Positions 27,195-35,042 of a stretch of 64,000 nt of DNA are shown here, piece by piece. A program made the translations under genes and the position numbers. The stretch's first letter is position 1. Each line of letters opens with the position of its first letter. The notes under the pieces are model-generated. The model was given only the letters and a program-made list of their open reading frames with translations, searched no databases and was not told where the DNA came from. The DNA is from an uncultured SAR86 cluster bacterium (GTDB lineage Bacteria; Pseudomonadota; Gammaproteobacteria; Magnimaribacterales; D2472), in assembly GCA_905181595.1 (NCBI GenBank), contig CAJIYI010000001.1:959938-1023937 (forward strand), in the 5' to 3' direction.

Positions 27195-28496
27195 TTATTT
27201 ATTTGCCAGTTCTGAGAATTTTATTACCTTTACCTTTGATTTGAGGTCAGATTCTAATTTTTCAATGAGTAAGTTTTCTAAAATTACCATTTTATACTGA
27301 TCTAATTGTTGGGGCTGGCTTTGAATCCATGTTTTAAATTGCTCAGCATCTTTATATTTGCTGGCTTCCTCTTCGATAAATTTATTAATGTCTTCCTCTT
27401 GAACTTCTAGTGCATATTTTTTTAATAGAGCTGAAAATAAGAGATCTAAACGGACTCTTTTTTCTGCATTTTCTTTGAAGTCCTCTGCTGGGTATAAATC
27501 ATCATCAGCTGTTTCTGGAGTTTGCCCCATTCTCATTAAAGAATCTTTGCGCATTAAGTTTGCTTGCTCATCCACCGTAGAATGAGGGACTTTAAAATCA
27601 TTGCTTTTTAACAGAGTTTCGTAAAGAGACTCTTTGGTAAGAGATTTTTCTTGTTGCTCAATTTCACCTTTCATGCGCTTCAAAATCTCATCTCTAAAAC
27701 CAGCTTCATCTTCAATGCCTTCCATTGCAAGAGTATCAAATAATTCTTTATCAATTGAAGCTTTATGCATTTCTTGCACTTCATGCAATGTAATAAAAAA
27801 TTCTGTTTCTTTGTTGGCTAGGTCTTTTTTAAAATAGTCCTCCGGAAAATTTGTTTTAAATGAAAAGGTATCTCCAGCAGATTTATTCATCAAGTTATCT
27901 TCAAAGCCAGGTATCATCGACTTAGAACCTAGGATTAATTTAAAATCTTTAGATTCATTCCCTTCGAAACCCTCTCCGTCAATTTTGCCTTCAAAATCGA
28001 TGATCACTTGATCTTTGTCTGTGGCTGCTCTTTCAACCTTATGCCAATGACAGTAACGCTCAGATATATCGTTGATAGCAAGATCAATGTCCGCATCATC
28101 TAACGTAATTTCTGTTTTCTCATAGCTTGTCCATCTCGATAATTTGGGCTTTACTTCAGGAAAAACTTCGAATACTGCAGAGTATGAAACTGGTTTAGAG
28201 GCATCTTCATCTAAAATATCTATTGCTGGAGAAGATGCTGGTTTAAGGTCTTGTGCCTGCAATTCTTTGGGATAGCTTTCTTGTATAAGTTCGTTCAAAA
28301 CTTCGTAATGAATGGAATCACCATACCGCTGTTTTAAAACATCATCAGGAACATTGCCCTTTCTAAAACCATCAAGCTTAGCGCTTGATTTAATCTTAGT
28401 AAGCTTAGCGCTGTACTTTGAATCATAGTCTTCAACTGGAACTGACACAGTTAATTTTCTTTCTAAATCTTTCAGTTTTTTTAATTTACTAGCCAT
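27195..28496 (-). CDS. tig: trigger factor
   Basis: 433 residues. The N-terminal ribosome-binding domain has the signature [16 protein letters not shown], the middle FKBP-like domain contains [20 protein letters not shown] and the C-terminal helical chaperone arms follow. Trigger factor binds nascent chains at the ribosome exit. It is the first protein gene of the tig-clpP-clpX-lon-hupB operon and lies 32 bases downstream of tRNA-His on the same strand, so the two may share a transcript, although the gap is rich in TATA-like sequence. Confidence 0.95.
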   Translation of the reverse strand: MASKLKKLKDLERKLTVSVPVEDYDSKYSAKLTKIKSSAKLDGFRKGNVPDDVLKQRYGDSIHYEVLNELIQESYPKELQAQDLKPASSPAIDILDEDASKPVSYSAVFEVFPEVKPKLSRWTSYEKTEITLDDADIDLAINDISERYCHWHKVERAATDKDQVIIDFEGKIDGEGFEGNESKDFKLILGSKSMIPGFEDNLMNKSAGDTFSFKTNFPEDYFKKDLANKETEFFITLHEVQEMHKASIDKELFDTLAMEGIEDEAGFRDEILKRMKGEIEQQEKSLTKESLYETLLKSNDFKVPHSTVDEQANLMRKDSLMRMGQTPETADDDLYPAEDFKENAEKRVRLDLLFSALLKKYALEVQEEDINKFIEEEASKYKDAEQFKTWIQSQPQQLDQYKMVILENLLIEKLESDLKSKVKVIKFSELANK

Positions 28497-28528
28497 ATTA
28501 TTTATTTATATCTTATTTATATCCAAAA

Positions 28529-28606
28529 TGGGGCGAGCGATGGGGTTCGAACCCACGGCCTCCGGAGCCACAATCCAGCGCTCTAACCAACTGAGCTACG
28601 CCCGCC
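28529..28606 (-). tRNA. tRNA-His (GTG)
   Basis: The minus strand folds into a cloverleaf: encoded G-1, acceptor GCGGGCG/CGCTCGC, D arm AGCTCAGTTGGTTAGAGC, anticodon loop TTGTGGC (GTG), TTCGAAC T loop, discriminator C and encoded CCA. The G-1 opposite C73 is the histidine identity element. Confidence 0.97.
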
Positions 28607-28618
28607 AAGAAACGAAAC

Positions 28619-28624
28619 ATTATA
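28619..28624 (-). promoter_or_regulatory. candidate -10 element for tRNA-His
   Basis: A TATAAT on the minus strand ends 12 bases before the tRNA 5' end. The short spacing fits a transcript starting a few bases before the tRNA. No good -35 was found. Confidence 0.4.
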
Positions 28625-28637
28625 GATGCAAAAAGCA

Positions 28638-28660
28638 TATAATAATATTTTTTCAGGAGG
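28638..28660 (+). promoter_or_regulatory. candidate -10 and strong ribosome site for glutamate dehydrogenase
   Basis: TATAAT at 28638-28643 is followed by a near-perfect AGGAGG at 28655-28660. The latter fixes the TTG at 28666 as start (five-base spacing) because no ATG or GTG is suitably placed in frame. Confidence 0.55.
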
Positions 28661-28665
28661 TTATT

Positions 28666-30069
28666 TTGGTAAATGCAGATTTTCTAACCAGTACCAACAA
28701 ATTGTTTGATAAAGCCTTGAAATATACAGATATTTCTCCTGACTTGGCCAAAAGAATCAAGGTGTGCAATTCAACTTATACCATTAATTTTGGCGTCAAA
28801 ATAAGAAATGAAATTCATACTTTTACTGGCTGGAGATCGGTTCACTCCGAGCATTTAGAGCCAGCAAAAGGGGGTATCAGGTATGACTTAGCCTCCTCGC
28901 AAGAGGAAGTTGAAGCTTTAGCTGCTTTGATGACTTATAAATGCGCAATAATTGAAGTTCCTTACGGAGGTTCCAAAGGTGCCCTAAAAATTAACCCAAA
29001 AGATTGGACCATACCTGAGATAGAAAAAATTACACGCCGCTTTGCTCAAGAGTTGATTAAGAGAGATCTTATTAATCCAGCTCAAAATGTTCCTGCCCCA
29101 GATGTTGGAACGAGTGCGAAAGAAATGTCCTGGATTGCTGATGAATATCGTAAGATTTTTCCAACAGATATCAATGCTCTTGCATGTGTTACGGGAAAGC
29201 CTCCAGAAAAAGGCGGGTTGGTTGGAAGATCAGAAGCTACAGGAAGAGGCGTTCAATATATTATTAAGGAATTCTTTAGACACCAAGAAGACTTCGAGGC
29301 AGCAGGCTTTAAAGGGGGGTTGAAAGGCAAAAAAATAGCTGTTCAGGGTCTTGGTAATGTTGGATACCATGCAGCAAAGTTTTTGCATGAAGAAGACGAG
29401 TGCAAAATTGTATGCATCATGGAACACAATGGAGCAATTTTAAACTCTGAAGGTTTAAATGTAGAGGCAGCAAAAATATATCAAATTGAACATGGAACTT
29501 TTGAAGGTTTTGATGGTGGTTCTTTTGAGAAAAATAGTTCTGAGATGCTTTGTATGGAATGCGATATTTTAATTCCGGCAGCCAGAGAGAATGTTATTGA
29601 TAGCTCAAATGCTGAAAGCATAAAAGCTAAACTTATTGTAGAGGCAGCAAACGGACCAATAACTTTTGAAGCAGATAAAATGCTGAATGCTCAAAATATT
29701 ATTATTATTCCAGATATTATGGCTAATGCCGGAGGGGTTGCAGTCAGTTACTTTGAATGGGTAAGAAATCTTAGGCATATTCGTTTTGGTAGGCTTGAAA
29801 AAAGACGTAATGCGTATCAGTTTGATACTCTTATTTCTGCAATTGAAACCATGACAGGCAAAGAAATGCCTGATAAATTTAAAGAGCAGTTTGTTGAAGG
29901 TGCTAATGAGATTGATCTAGTGAGATCGGGCCTAGATGACATGATGCGCGAAGCATATCAAAAAGTAAGAGCAGCAAAAGCAGAGAATAATATCCCAGAT
30001 CTTAGGACTGCAGCCTATAAAGTTGCATTAGACAGAATAGCTATAAGCTACGACTCTATAGGTCTTTAG
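28666..30069 (+). CDS. Glu/Leu/Phe/Val dehydrogenase (glutamate dehydrogenase)
   Basis: 467 residues from a TTG start just after AGGAGG; the longer frame upstream runs through the antisense of tRNA-His and is not coding. Motifs: GWRSVHSEHLEPAKGGIRY, catalytic Lys in PYGGSKGALKINP, PAPDVGTSAKEMSWIADEY, and the Rossmann motif VQGLGNVGYHAAKFL. NGPITFEADKML and DIMANAGGVAVSYFEW are typical of the hexameric bacterial enzymes. It interconverts glutamate with 2-oxoglutarate and ammonia; the coenzyme cannot be decided safely. The stop overlaps that of the convergent GST gene as TTAG. Confidence 0.92.
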   Translation: MVNADFLTSTNKLFDKALKYTDISPDLAKRIKVCNSTYTINFGVKIRNEIHTFTGWRSVHSEHLEPAKGGIRYDLASSQEEVEALAALMTYKCAIIEVPYGGSKGALKINPKDWTIPEIEKITRRFAQELIKRDLINPAQNVPAPDVGTSAKEMSWIADEYRKIFPTDINALACVTGKPPEKGGLVGRSEATGRGVQYIIKEFFRHQEDFEAAGFKGGLKGKKIAVQGLGNVGYHAAKFLHEEDECKIVCIMEHNGAILNSEGLNVEAAKIYQIEHGTFEGFDGGSFEKNSSEMLCMECDILIPAARENVIDSSNAESIKAKLIVEAANGPITFEADKMLNAQNIIIIPDIMANAGGVAVSYFEWVRNLRHIRFGRLEKRRNAYQFDTLISAIETMTGKEMPDKFKEQFVEGANEIDLVRSGLDDMMREAYQKVRAAKAENNIPDLRTAAYKVALDRIAISYDSIGL

Positions 30070-30731
30070 CTTAGACTCTTTGAAGGAAAAATGACTACCT
30101 GAGGATTCACAGGATTCCATTCATCAAATTTTTCCATGGCGATATGAAACAAGACAGAAGATTCAAAATAGTCGAGTAAATTAATTACTTGTTTAAAATC
30201 TTGCTCTAAAAACCAATGAGGGTTCGCAATCTTGCACTGCCGAATAAACGGTAAGATCGAAATATCTAACAAGCTAATGGTAGGTCCAAAAATCCATGGA
30301 TTAGTGTCAATAGATTCATCAAGCTCCAAAAGAATTTTTAAACACTCGCCCTGATGATCTTCGGATGTCTTCTTATATCTAGCTGCATACTTGTACCTAT
30401 CTAAATGATATTTAAATTTTGAATCAAACAGCTCTATAAAATTATTCGAAAGCTTAGCTTCATCGCTTGAATACTTCAGAAATTTAGACGAATCTTTTGC
30501 AAAAGCCCAATTAATTACATCCATGCTTTCATCAAGAACTTTATTATCAAAAGTAAGAACAGGCACAGTACCCTTAGGAGAGAGAGATAACATTTCCTCT
30601 GGCTTATTTTTTAGTAATATTTCTCTTAATTCACATTTAATAGATGAAAGAATTATTGCCATTCGCGCCCTCATTGCATAGGGACATCTTCTAAAACTAT
30701 AAAGTACAGGCAGTATGTGACTGTTGCTCAT
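30066..30731 (-). CDS. glutathione S-transferase family protein
   Basis: This 221-residue protein has a thioredoxin-like N-terminal domain with LYSFRRCPYAMRARMAI (a Cys at the start of helix 1, so possibly of the Omega/Beta type with a catalytic Cys) and the cis-Pro motif KGTVPVLTF followed by DESMDVINW. The C-terminal helical domain includes PTISLLDISILPFIRQ. Likely role: glutathione conjugation or thiol-transfer. The start codon overlaps the trhO stop as ATGA, so it is cotranscribed with trhO. Confidence 0.85.
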   Translation of the reverse strand: MSNSHILPVLYSFRRCPYAMRARMAIILSSIKCELREILLKNKPEEMLSLSPKGTVPVLTFDNKVLDESMDVINWAFAKDSSKFLKYSSDEAKLSNNFIELFDSKFKYHLDRYKYAARYKKTSEDHQGECLKILLELDESIDTNPWIFGPTISLLDISILPFIRQCKIANPHWFLEQDFKQVINLLDYFESSVLFHIAMEKFDEWNPVNPQVVIFPSKSLS

Positions 30732-31660
30732 GAAGATTTAGCGCCAAGGTGATTTTCATTTCTTTGCTTGGCTAAATCTATCTGTTTTATTCTTTCGGCA
30801 TAACGTCTTTTTTGCTCAGGAGTCTTTTTATCAAAGCAATTTGGACAGCTAATACCTTTTTGAAATTTTTTGGAGAGTTTATCGTTTTCTGTGATTGGCA
30901 TCCTGCAGCCGTGGCACATATCGAATGACCCAACCTCGAGCTTATGATTCAAAGCTACCCTATCATCAAAAACAAAACACTCGCCCTCCCAAAGCGATTC
31001 AGATTCATCGATTTGATCCATATAACTTAAAATACCACCTTTGAGATGATGCACATTGTGAAACCCCCTAGCCTTCAATAAAGAAGAAGCTTTTTCACAC
31101 CTAATTCCGCCCGTGCAAAACATAGCAATTTTTAGATCTTTTTTATGATTTTTAGAACTCTCAAGCTGCTCAACCCATTCTGGAAATTCTCTAAAGTTAG
31201 TTGTCTCGGGCTGGATAGAATTTTTAAACGTGCCGATTGAATATTCGTAGGTATTTCTGGTATCAAGAACTAATACATCTTCCTGGGAAATCAAATTATT
31301 CCAGTCTTTTGGTTGAATGTATTCCCCAACAATTTCTTGGGGATTTGCCAACTCATTTCCAATACTCACTATTTCATCCTTAATTTTTACTTTGAGACGT
31401 GGAAAGGGGTCTTTATCTGAAATTGAAACTTTAAAGTCAGAAGGTGATAGTAAGTTTTTTTTATCAAGAAATTTTTGAAATGCTTCTATGGCTATTTTGC
31501 TCCCTGCGACTGTTCCATTAATGCCTTCGGTCGCCAATAAAATCGTTCCTTTAAGTTTTTGATCCAATAAAAATTGATAAAAAATTTTCTGAAGACCTTC
31601 AAGGTTTGAGAGAGCGGTGAATTTATAGAAGGCCGCTACTTGAAATAAATTATTTTTCAT
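30728..31660 (-). CDS. trhO: tRNA uridine(34) hydroxylase TrhO (rhodanese family, formerly YceA)
   Basis: 310 residues from the ATG at 31660 (an in-frame TTG two codons upstream is less likely). An N-terminal acylphosphatase-like domain (ATEGINGTVAG) is followed by a rhodanese domain with catalytic Cys in AMFCTGGIRCEKASSLL, GFHNVHHLKGGI, and a C-terminal Cys-rich region (CHGCRMPI and ISCPNCFDKKTPEQKRRYAER). The family makes 5-hydroxyuridine at tRNA position 34. It leads a two-gene operon with the GST. Confidence 0.93.
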   Translation of the reverse strand: MKNNLFQVAAFYKFTALSNLEGLQKIFYQFLLDQKLKGTILLATEGINGTVAGSKIAIEAFQKFLDKKNLLSPSDFKVSISDKDPFPRLKVKIKDEIVSIGNELANPQEIVGEYIQPKDWNNLISQEDVLVLDTRNTYEYSIGTFKNSIQPETTNFREFPEWVEQLESSKNHKKDLKIAMFCTGGIRCEKASSLLKARGFHNVHHLKGGILSYMDQIDESESLWEGECFVFDDRVALNHKLEVGSFDMCHGCRMPITENDKLSKKFQKGISCPNCFDKKTPEQKRRYAERIKQIDLAKQRNENHLGAKSS

Positions 31661-31703
31661 TTGCAATAAGTATTCAATTTAAAAAATGTACAATTATTTC
31701 CTT

Positions 31704-31787
31704 ATGAGAAAAAAGACTAAAGATATAATTGCACTGGTTTTTGTCATGATATTCGTATTTTACTATATGTTTAGCCCCTACCTCTGA
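31704..31787 (+). CDS. possible 27-residue single-span membrane peptide
   Basis: An ATG at 31704 opens a 28-codon frame: a basic start (MRKKTKD) followed by one hydrophobic segment (IIALVFVMIFVFYYMF) and a short polar end. Positive-inside charge and a clean hydrophobic span fit a small membrane protein. There is no strong ribosome site. It is the only candidate gene in the 440-base gap between trhO and folD apart from two tRNAs. Chance is possible for such a short frame. Confidence 0.4.
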   Translation: MRKKTKDIIALVFVMIFVFYYMFSPYL

Positions 31788-31788
31788 A

Positions 31789-31826
31789 TGCCTCTTAAAT
31801 TTAAGGCATGAGCATGCCTAGAGGCA
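31789..31826. repeat. nested inverted repeat next to the tRNA-Arg/Pro pair
   Basis: An outer pair TGCCTCT/AGAGGCA (31789-31795 and 31820-31826) encloses an inner palindrome AGGCATG-AG-CATGCCT (31804-31819). It lies two bases after the small frame stop and 48 bases beyond the tRNA-Arg 3' end on the minus strand. No clear T-run follows on either strand, so it is not a standard terminator; it may still end or process the tRNA transcript. Confidence 0.7.
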
Positions 31827-31873
31827 CTATTGTTTCTTGCTAAGATTGATTAATGGTGATGACAAGAGAAAAA

Positions 31874-31950
31874 TGGCGCGCCTGAAGAGATTCGAACTCC
31901 TGACCCACGGTTTAGAAAACCGTTGCTCTATCCAACTGAGCTACAGGCGC
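31874..31950 (-). tRNA. tRNA-Arg (TCT)
   Basis: Minus-strand cloverleaf: acceptor GCGCCTG/CAGGCGC, D arm AGCTCAGTTGGATAGAGC, anticodon stem ACGGT/ACCGT with loop TTTCTAA (TCT), TTCGAAT T loop, discriminator G and encoded CCA. It lies four bases after tRNA-Pro, so the two are cotranscribed. This tRNA reads AGA, the common Arg codon in this AT-rich genome. Confidence 0.97.
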
Positions 31951-31954
31951 ACAA

Positions 31955-32031
31955 TGGTCGGGGTAGTAAGATTCGAACTTACGACCACTCGCTCCCAAAG
32001 CGAGTGCGCTACCAGACTGCGCTATACCCCG
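31955..32031 (-). tRNA. tRNA-Pro (TGG)
   Basis: Minus-strand cloverleaf with acceptor CGGGGTA/TACCCCG, anticodon loop TTTGGGA (TGG), TTCGAAT T loop, discriminator A and encoded CCA. First gene of the Pro-Arg tRNA pair. Confidence 0.97.
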
Positions 32032-32109
32032 AGGTGTGTGATCTTAAAGTTTTAAACTTAAATAATCAATGTCCATTGCATAAATATTTAATGATGTGAA
32101 AATGCCCCA

Positions 32110-32949
32110 ATGGAATCAAAAATTTTAGATGGTAAGGGTCTTGCTCAAATTGCAGAGCAAGAAATTAAAAGCAAAGTCTCTGAACTAAAAAATCAGGGCG
32201 TGACCCCTACCCTGGCAACTGTTCTGGTTGGCGTGGATCCTGCTTCAGCGACCTACGTTAAAATGAAACAGAATGCATGCTCAAGACTTGGCATGGAATC
32301 TATAGCTATTGAGTTGGGGAAAGACACCACCACTGATGAGTTATTAAAAACAATACAACAGTTGAATGATGATGAGAAAGTTCACGGCATTCTCTTGCAA
32401 CACCCTGTCCCAACTCAGGTTGATGAAAGAGCTTGTTTTGATGCAATCAATGTTTCCAAGGATGTTGATGGAGTTACTTGCCTAGGTTTCGGTCAAATGA
32501 CCATGGGTGAGCCAGCATATGGGTCTTGTACTCCTGCAGGAATTATGCGGATGTTAGAACACTATCAAATTGAGATTTCAGGCAAGCATGCTGTAGTTGT
32601 AGGTCGAAGTCCTATCTTAGGAAAGCCTATGGCTATGATGTTACTCAATAAGAATGCAACCGTTACTATCTGTCATTCCAGAACTGAAGATCTGCAAGGT
32701 CACATTAAAAATGCAGATATTGTTGTTGGAGCAGTTGGGGTGCCTCAACTTATCAAGAAAGATTGGATCAAAAAAGGAGCAGTAGTGATTGATGCTGGGT
32801 ACCATCCAGTTGAAAAATGTGGAGATATAGAATTAGTAGGAATTGAAAATATAGCTTCTGCACATACTCCTGTTCCAGGCGGTGTTGGGCCAATGACTAT
32901 TAACACTCTTATTCTCAATACATTGCTAGCTGCACAAAAATTAGTTTAA
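32110..32949 (+). CDS. folD: bifunctional methylenetetrahydrofolate dehydrogenase / methenyltetrahydrofolate cyclohydrolase
   Basis: 279 residues. The catalytic region includes [23 protein letters not shown] (Tyr and Lys of the active site), GILLQHPVP, the dinucleotide motif [17 protein letters not shown] and the C-terminal [18 protein letters not shown]. FolD interconverts 5,10-methylene- and 10-formyl-THF with NADP, supplying purine synthesis (purN is in this window) and formyl-Met-tRNA. folE follows about 100 bases downstream. Confidence 0.96.
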   Translation: MESKILDGKGLAQIAEQEIKSKVSELKNQGVTPTLATVLVGVDPASATYVKMKQNACSRLGMESIAIELGKDTTTDELLKTIQQLNDDEKVHGILLQHPVPTQVDERACFDAINVSKDVDGVTCLGFGQMTMGEPAYGSCTPAGIMRMLEHYQIEISGKHAVVVGRSPILGKPMAMMLLNKNATVTICHSRTEDLQGHIKNADIVVGAVGVPQLIKKDWIKKGAVVIDAGYHPVEKCGDIELVGIENIASAHTPVPGGVGPMTINTLILNTLLAAQKLV

Positions 32950-33053
32950 TTTATTAGCGAATATAGAGCTTGAACTTGATCTTGAATAATCTTACAAATA
33001 GCTTATTTAAAAGTTAAAATATAAATTGATAACTATAAAAAAGGAAAGAACAA

Positions 33054-33665
33054 ATGGCTGAAAATATTTCAAACTTAGAAAATGCAAAAGACTTTGATGA
33101 GATTGTTACGCCTTCAGCAGAGCTAATAGAATCTTTCAAGCATATGTTGAAAGATATTGGAGAAGATGAAACTAGAGACGGTCTTCTTGATACCCCCAAA
33201 AGAGCTGCCGCTGCTTTTAAATTTCTAAATCATGGCTATAAAATGAGTTTGGATAAAGTGGTAAATAATGCTTTGTTTGATTCTGAAATAGAAGACATGG
33301 TCTTGGTGAGAGACATTGAATTTTATTCATTGTGCGAACATCACATGCTCCCTTTCAACGGTAGATGTCATGTTGCCTACATCCCTGAGGGTAAAGTTCT
33401 AGGTTTAAGCAAGATAGCAAGAATCGTAGATATGTTTGCTAGAAGACTTCAGATTCAAGAAAGATTGACCCATCAAATTGCCGATGCAATTACTGAAATT
33501 ACTGGATGTAAAGGGTGTGCTGTCGTTATTGAAGCTCAACACATGTGCATGGTAATGAGGGGCGTGCAGAAACAAAATTCTGTTATGAAGACTTCTTCAA
33601 TGGTTGGTGCGTTTAGAAATAACCCCTCTACTAGAGCAGAATTTTTAGCTTTGCTTAGGAGCTAG
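33054..33665 (+). CDS. folE: GTP cyclohydrolase I
   Basis: 203 residues. Zinc and active-site motifs are complete: [21 protein letters not shown] (zinc Cys and His), [23 protein letters not shown], and [25 protein letters not shown] with the second zinc Cys. It makes dihydroneopterin triphosphate, first step of folate synthesis. A ribosome site AAGGAA precedes the ATG. Its 3' end overlaps the convergent DUF4389 gene. Confidence 0.96.
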   Translation: MAENISNLENAKDFDEIVTPSAELIESFKHMLKDIGEDETRDGLLDTPKRAAAAFKFLNHGYKMSLDKVVNNALFDSEIEDMVLVRDIEFYSLCEHHMLPFNGRCHVAYIPEGKVLGLSKIARIVDMFARRLQIQERLTHQIADAITEITGCKGCAVVIEAQHMCMVMRGVQKQNSVMKTSSMVGAFRNNPSTRAEFLALLRS

Positions 33666-34010
33666 GCTGCTCCTCGTCTGACTCAACTTCCTCAGACTCA
33701 CCTTCAACCACGTTTCAACCTCTTCTTCGGCGTCGGATGCTTCGTCTTGATCACTGAAAGGCCAAGGCTTTGAATTGGTATTAAAACTTACAAAGTTAAC
33801 TGAATCATTAAAAAAGTTTAGCAACCAATTATTTGCTGACTGAAGCTTAGCGTTGGTTTGAGAGCTAAATAAATAAAAAATAAACTGTATTGCAGCTAGA
33901 ACTATTAAAATGCTAGCCACTCCGTTTATTGCAAAACTATATAAAACCATAAAGAAAAAACGTTGCCATTTTTTCAGATCCAGTAATTCATCTTTATTAA
34001 TTTCAGTCAT
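33645..34010 (-). CDS. DUF4389 family membrane protein; probable frameshift in acidic tail
   Basis: 121 residues as written. The N-terminal half ([23 protein letters not shown] and a long hydrophobic segment [12 protein letters not shown]) followed by [28 protein letters not shown] matches DUF4389 proteins. The tail becomes acidic ([11 protein letters not shown]), then abruptly basic ([16 protein letters not shown]). In the frame reached by one inserted base near 33707-33713 the tail stays acidic ([18 protein letters not shown]) and stops at 33655, which is probably the real end. Function unknown. It follows gpsA's direction and begins the set gpsA-side by side, four bases from the gpsA end. 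Confidence 0.75.
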   Translation of the reverse strand: MTEINKDELLDLKKWQRFFFMVLYSFAINGVASILIVLAAIQFIFYLFSSQTNAKLQSANNWLLNFFNDSVNFVSFNTNSKPWPFSDQDEASDAEEEVETWLKVSLRKLSQTRSSLAPKQS

Positions 34011-34013
34011 AAT

Positions 34014-35042
34014 TTAATCCTTGTAAGTGAATTCTACATCAACTTCGTTTGGATGATCTAGCAAGTCTTGAATTAACTCATCTGATGAAGAGTCTTCGTA
34101 TAGTATCTTATATAGAGAATCTACCATTGGCATGTTCACATCCATTTTTTTTGCTTCTAAATAAACCACTTCAAGAGTTCTTGCTCCCTCTGCCACTTGG
34201 CCGACTGAAGCCTTAGCCTCCTTTAAAGTCATATCTGCACCAAGTAACTCCCCGAGCTGAAAGTTTCTTGAAAGCTTTGAAGTGCAAGTTGCCATCAGAT
34301 CTCCCATGCCAGCCAAACCAAGAAATGTAATAGGATTGGCTCCCTTTGCAACAGCAAAACGACTCATTTCTGCCATGCTTCTTGTTACCATAAAACCCAA
34401 CGCATTTTCTCCAACATTTTTAGCATGTGCAATTCCACAACAAATCGCATAAATATTTTTTAAAGCTCCAGCTAGTTCAACACCTTGAGTATCCACGCTA
34501 GAAAAAACTTTAAATGTATTGGAGGATAGGATGGTTTTTATTTCAGAGGATAAGGTCTTGTTAGAAGATGCTATAACAGTGCCAGCTATTTTTTGATCGG
34601 CAATTTCTTTCGCAAGATTAGGTCCGCTAAGCGCCCCCACTTTATCACCAATAACATGACCAAGATGTTTTGAAATAATCTCTGTCATGGTGCTAAAGGG
34701 GTCAGGTTGTATGCCTTTTGTACAAGAAATAACAAATGCTGAGGAGTCTATGTGAGGTTCAAGACGAGGTATTATTTTGTTAAAAATAGAGCTGGGTGTT
34801 GCTACTAATATATATTCTGCGCCATTGACCACCCCACCCAAATCTTCAGATGCAGAAATATTTTCAGAGAGCTGAAGCTCTGGATGATATGAGGTATTGA
34901 CTCCCTCAGAATTAATTCTTAATGCTTGGTCTGCATCTCTGACCCATAAACGAACCTCATGACCATTGGAAGCGGCTAAGTTAGCCAAAACAGTACCGAA
35001 GCTCCCACCACCGAGAACTGCAACCTGTTTTATATCAGTCAT
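34014..35042 (-). CDS. gpsA: NAD(P)H-dependent glycerol-3-phosphate dehydrogenase
   Basis: 342 residues with the N-terminal Rossmann motif VAVLGGGSFGTVLANLAA, VISCTKGIQ, GALSGPNLAKEIA, catalytic Lys region GALKNIYAICCGIA and FLGLAGMGDLMATCTS. GpsA makes glycerol 3-phosphate for phospholipid synthesis. The gene starts immediately after the htpG stop (no spacer) and ends four bases before the DUF4389 start, so it is in one operon with both. Confidence 0.95.
   Translation of the reverse strand: MTDIKQVAVLGGGSFGTVLANLAASNGHEVRLWVRDADQALRINSEGVNTSYHPELQLSENISASEDLGGVVNGAEYILVATPSSIFNKIIPRLEPHIDSSAFVISCTKGIQPDPFSTMTEIISKHLGHVIGDKVGALSGPNLAKEIADQKIAGTVIASSNKTLSSEIKTILSSNTFKVFSSVDTQGVELAGALKNIYAICCGIAHAKNVGENALGFMVTRSMAEMSRFAVAKGANPITFLGLAGMGDLMATCTSKLSRNFQLGELLGADMTLKEAKASVGQVAEGARTLEVVYLEAKKMDVNMPMVDSLYKILYEDSSSDELIQDLLDHPNEVDVEFTYKD

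Noticed and set aside
28528-28665. N-terminal extension of glutamate dehydrogenase through the tRNA-His locus
   Set aside because: It translates the antisense of a tRNA, and a near-perfect AGGAGG points to the TTG at 28666.
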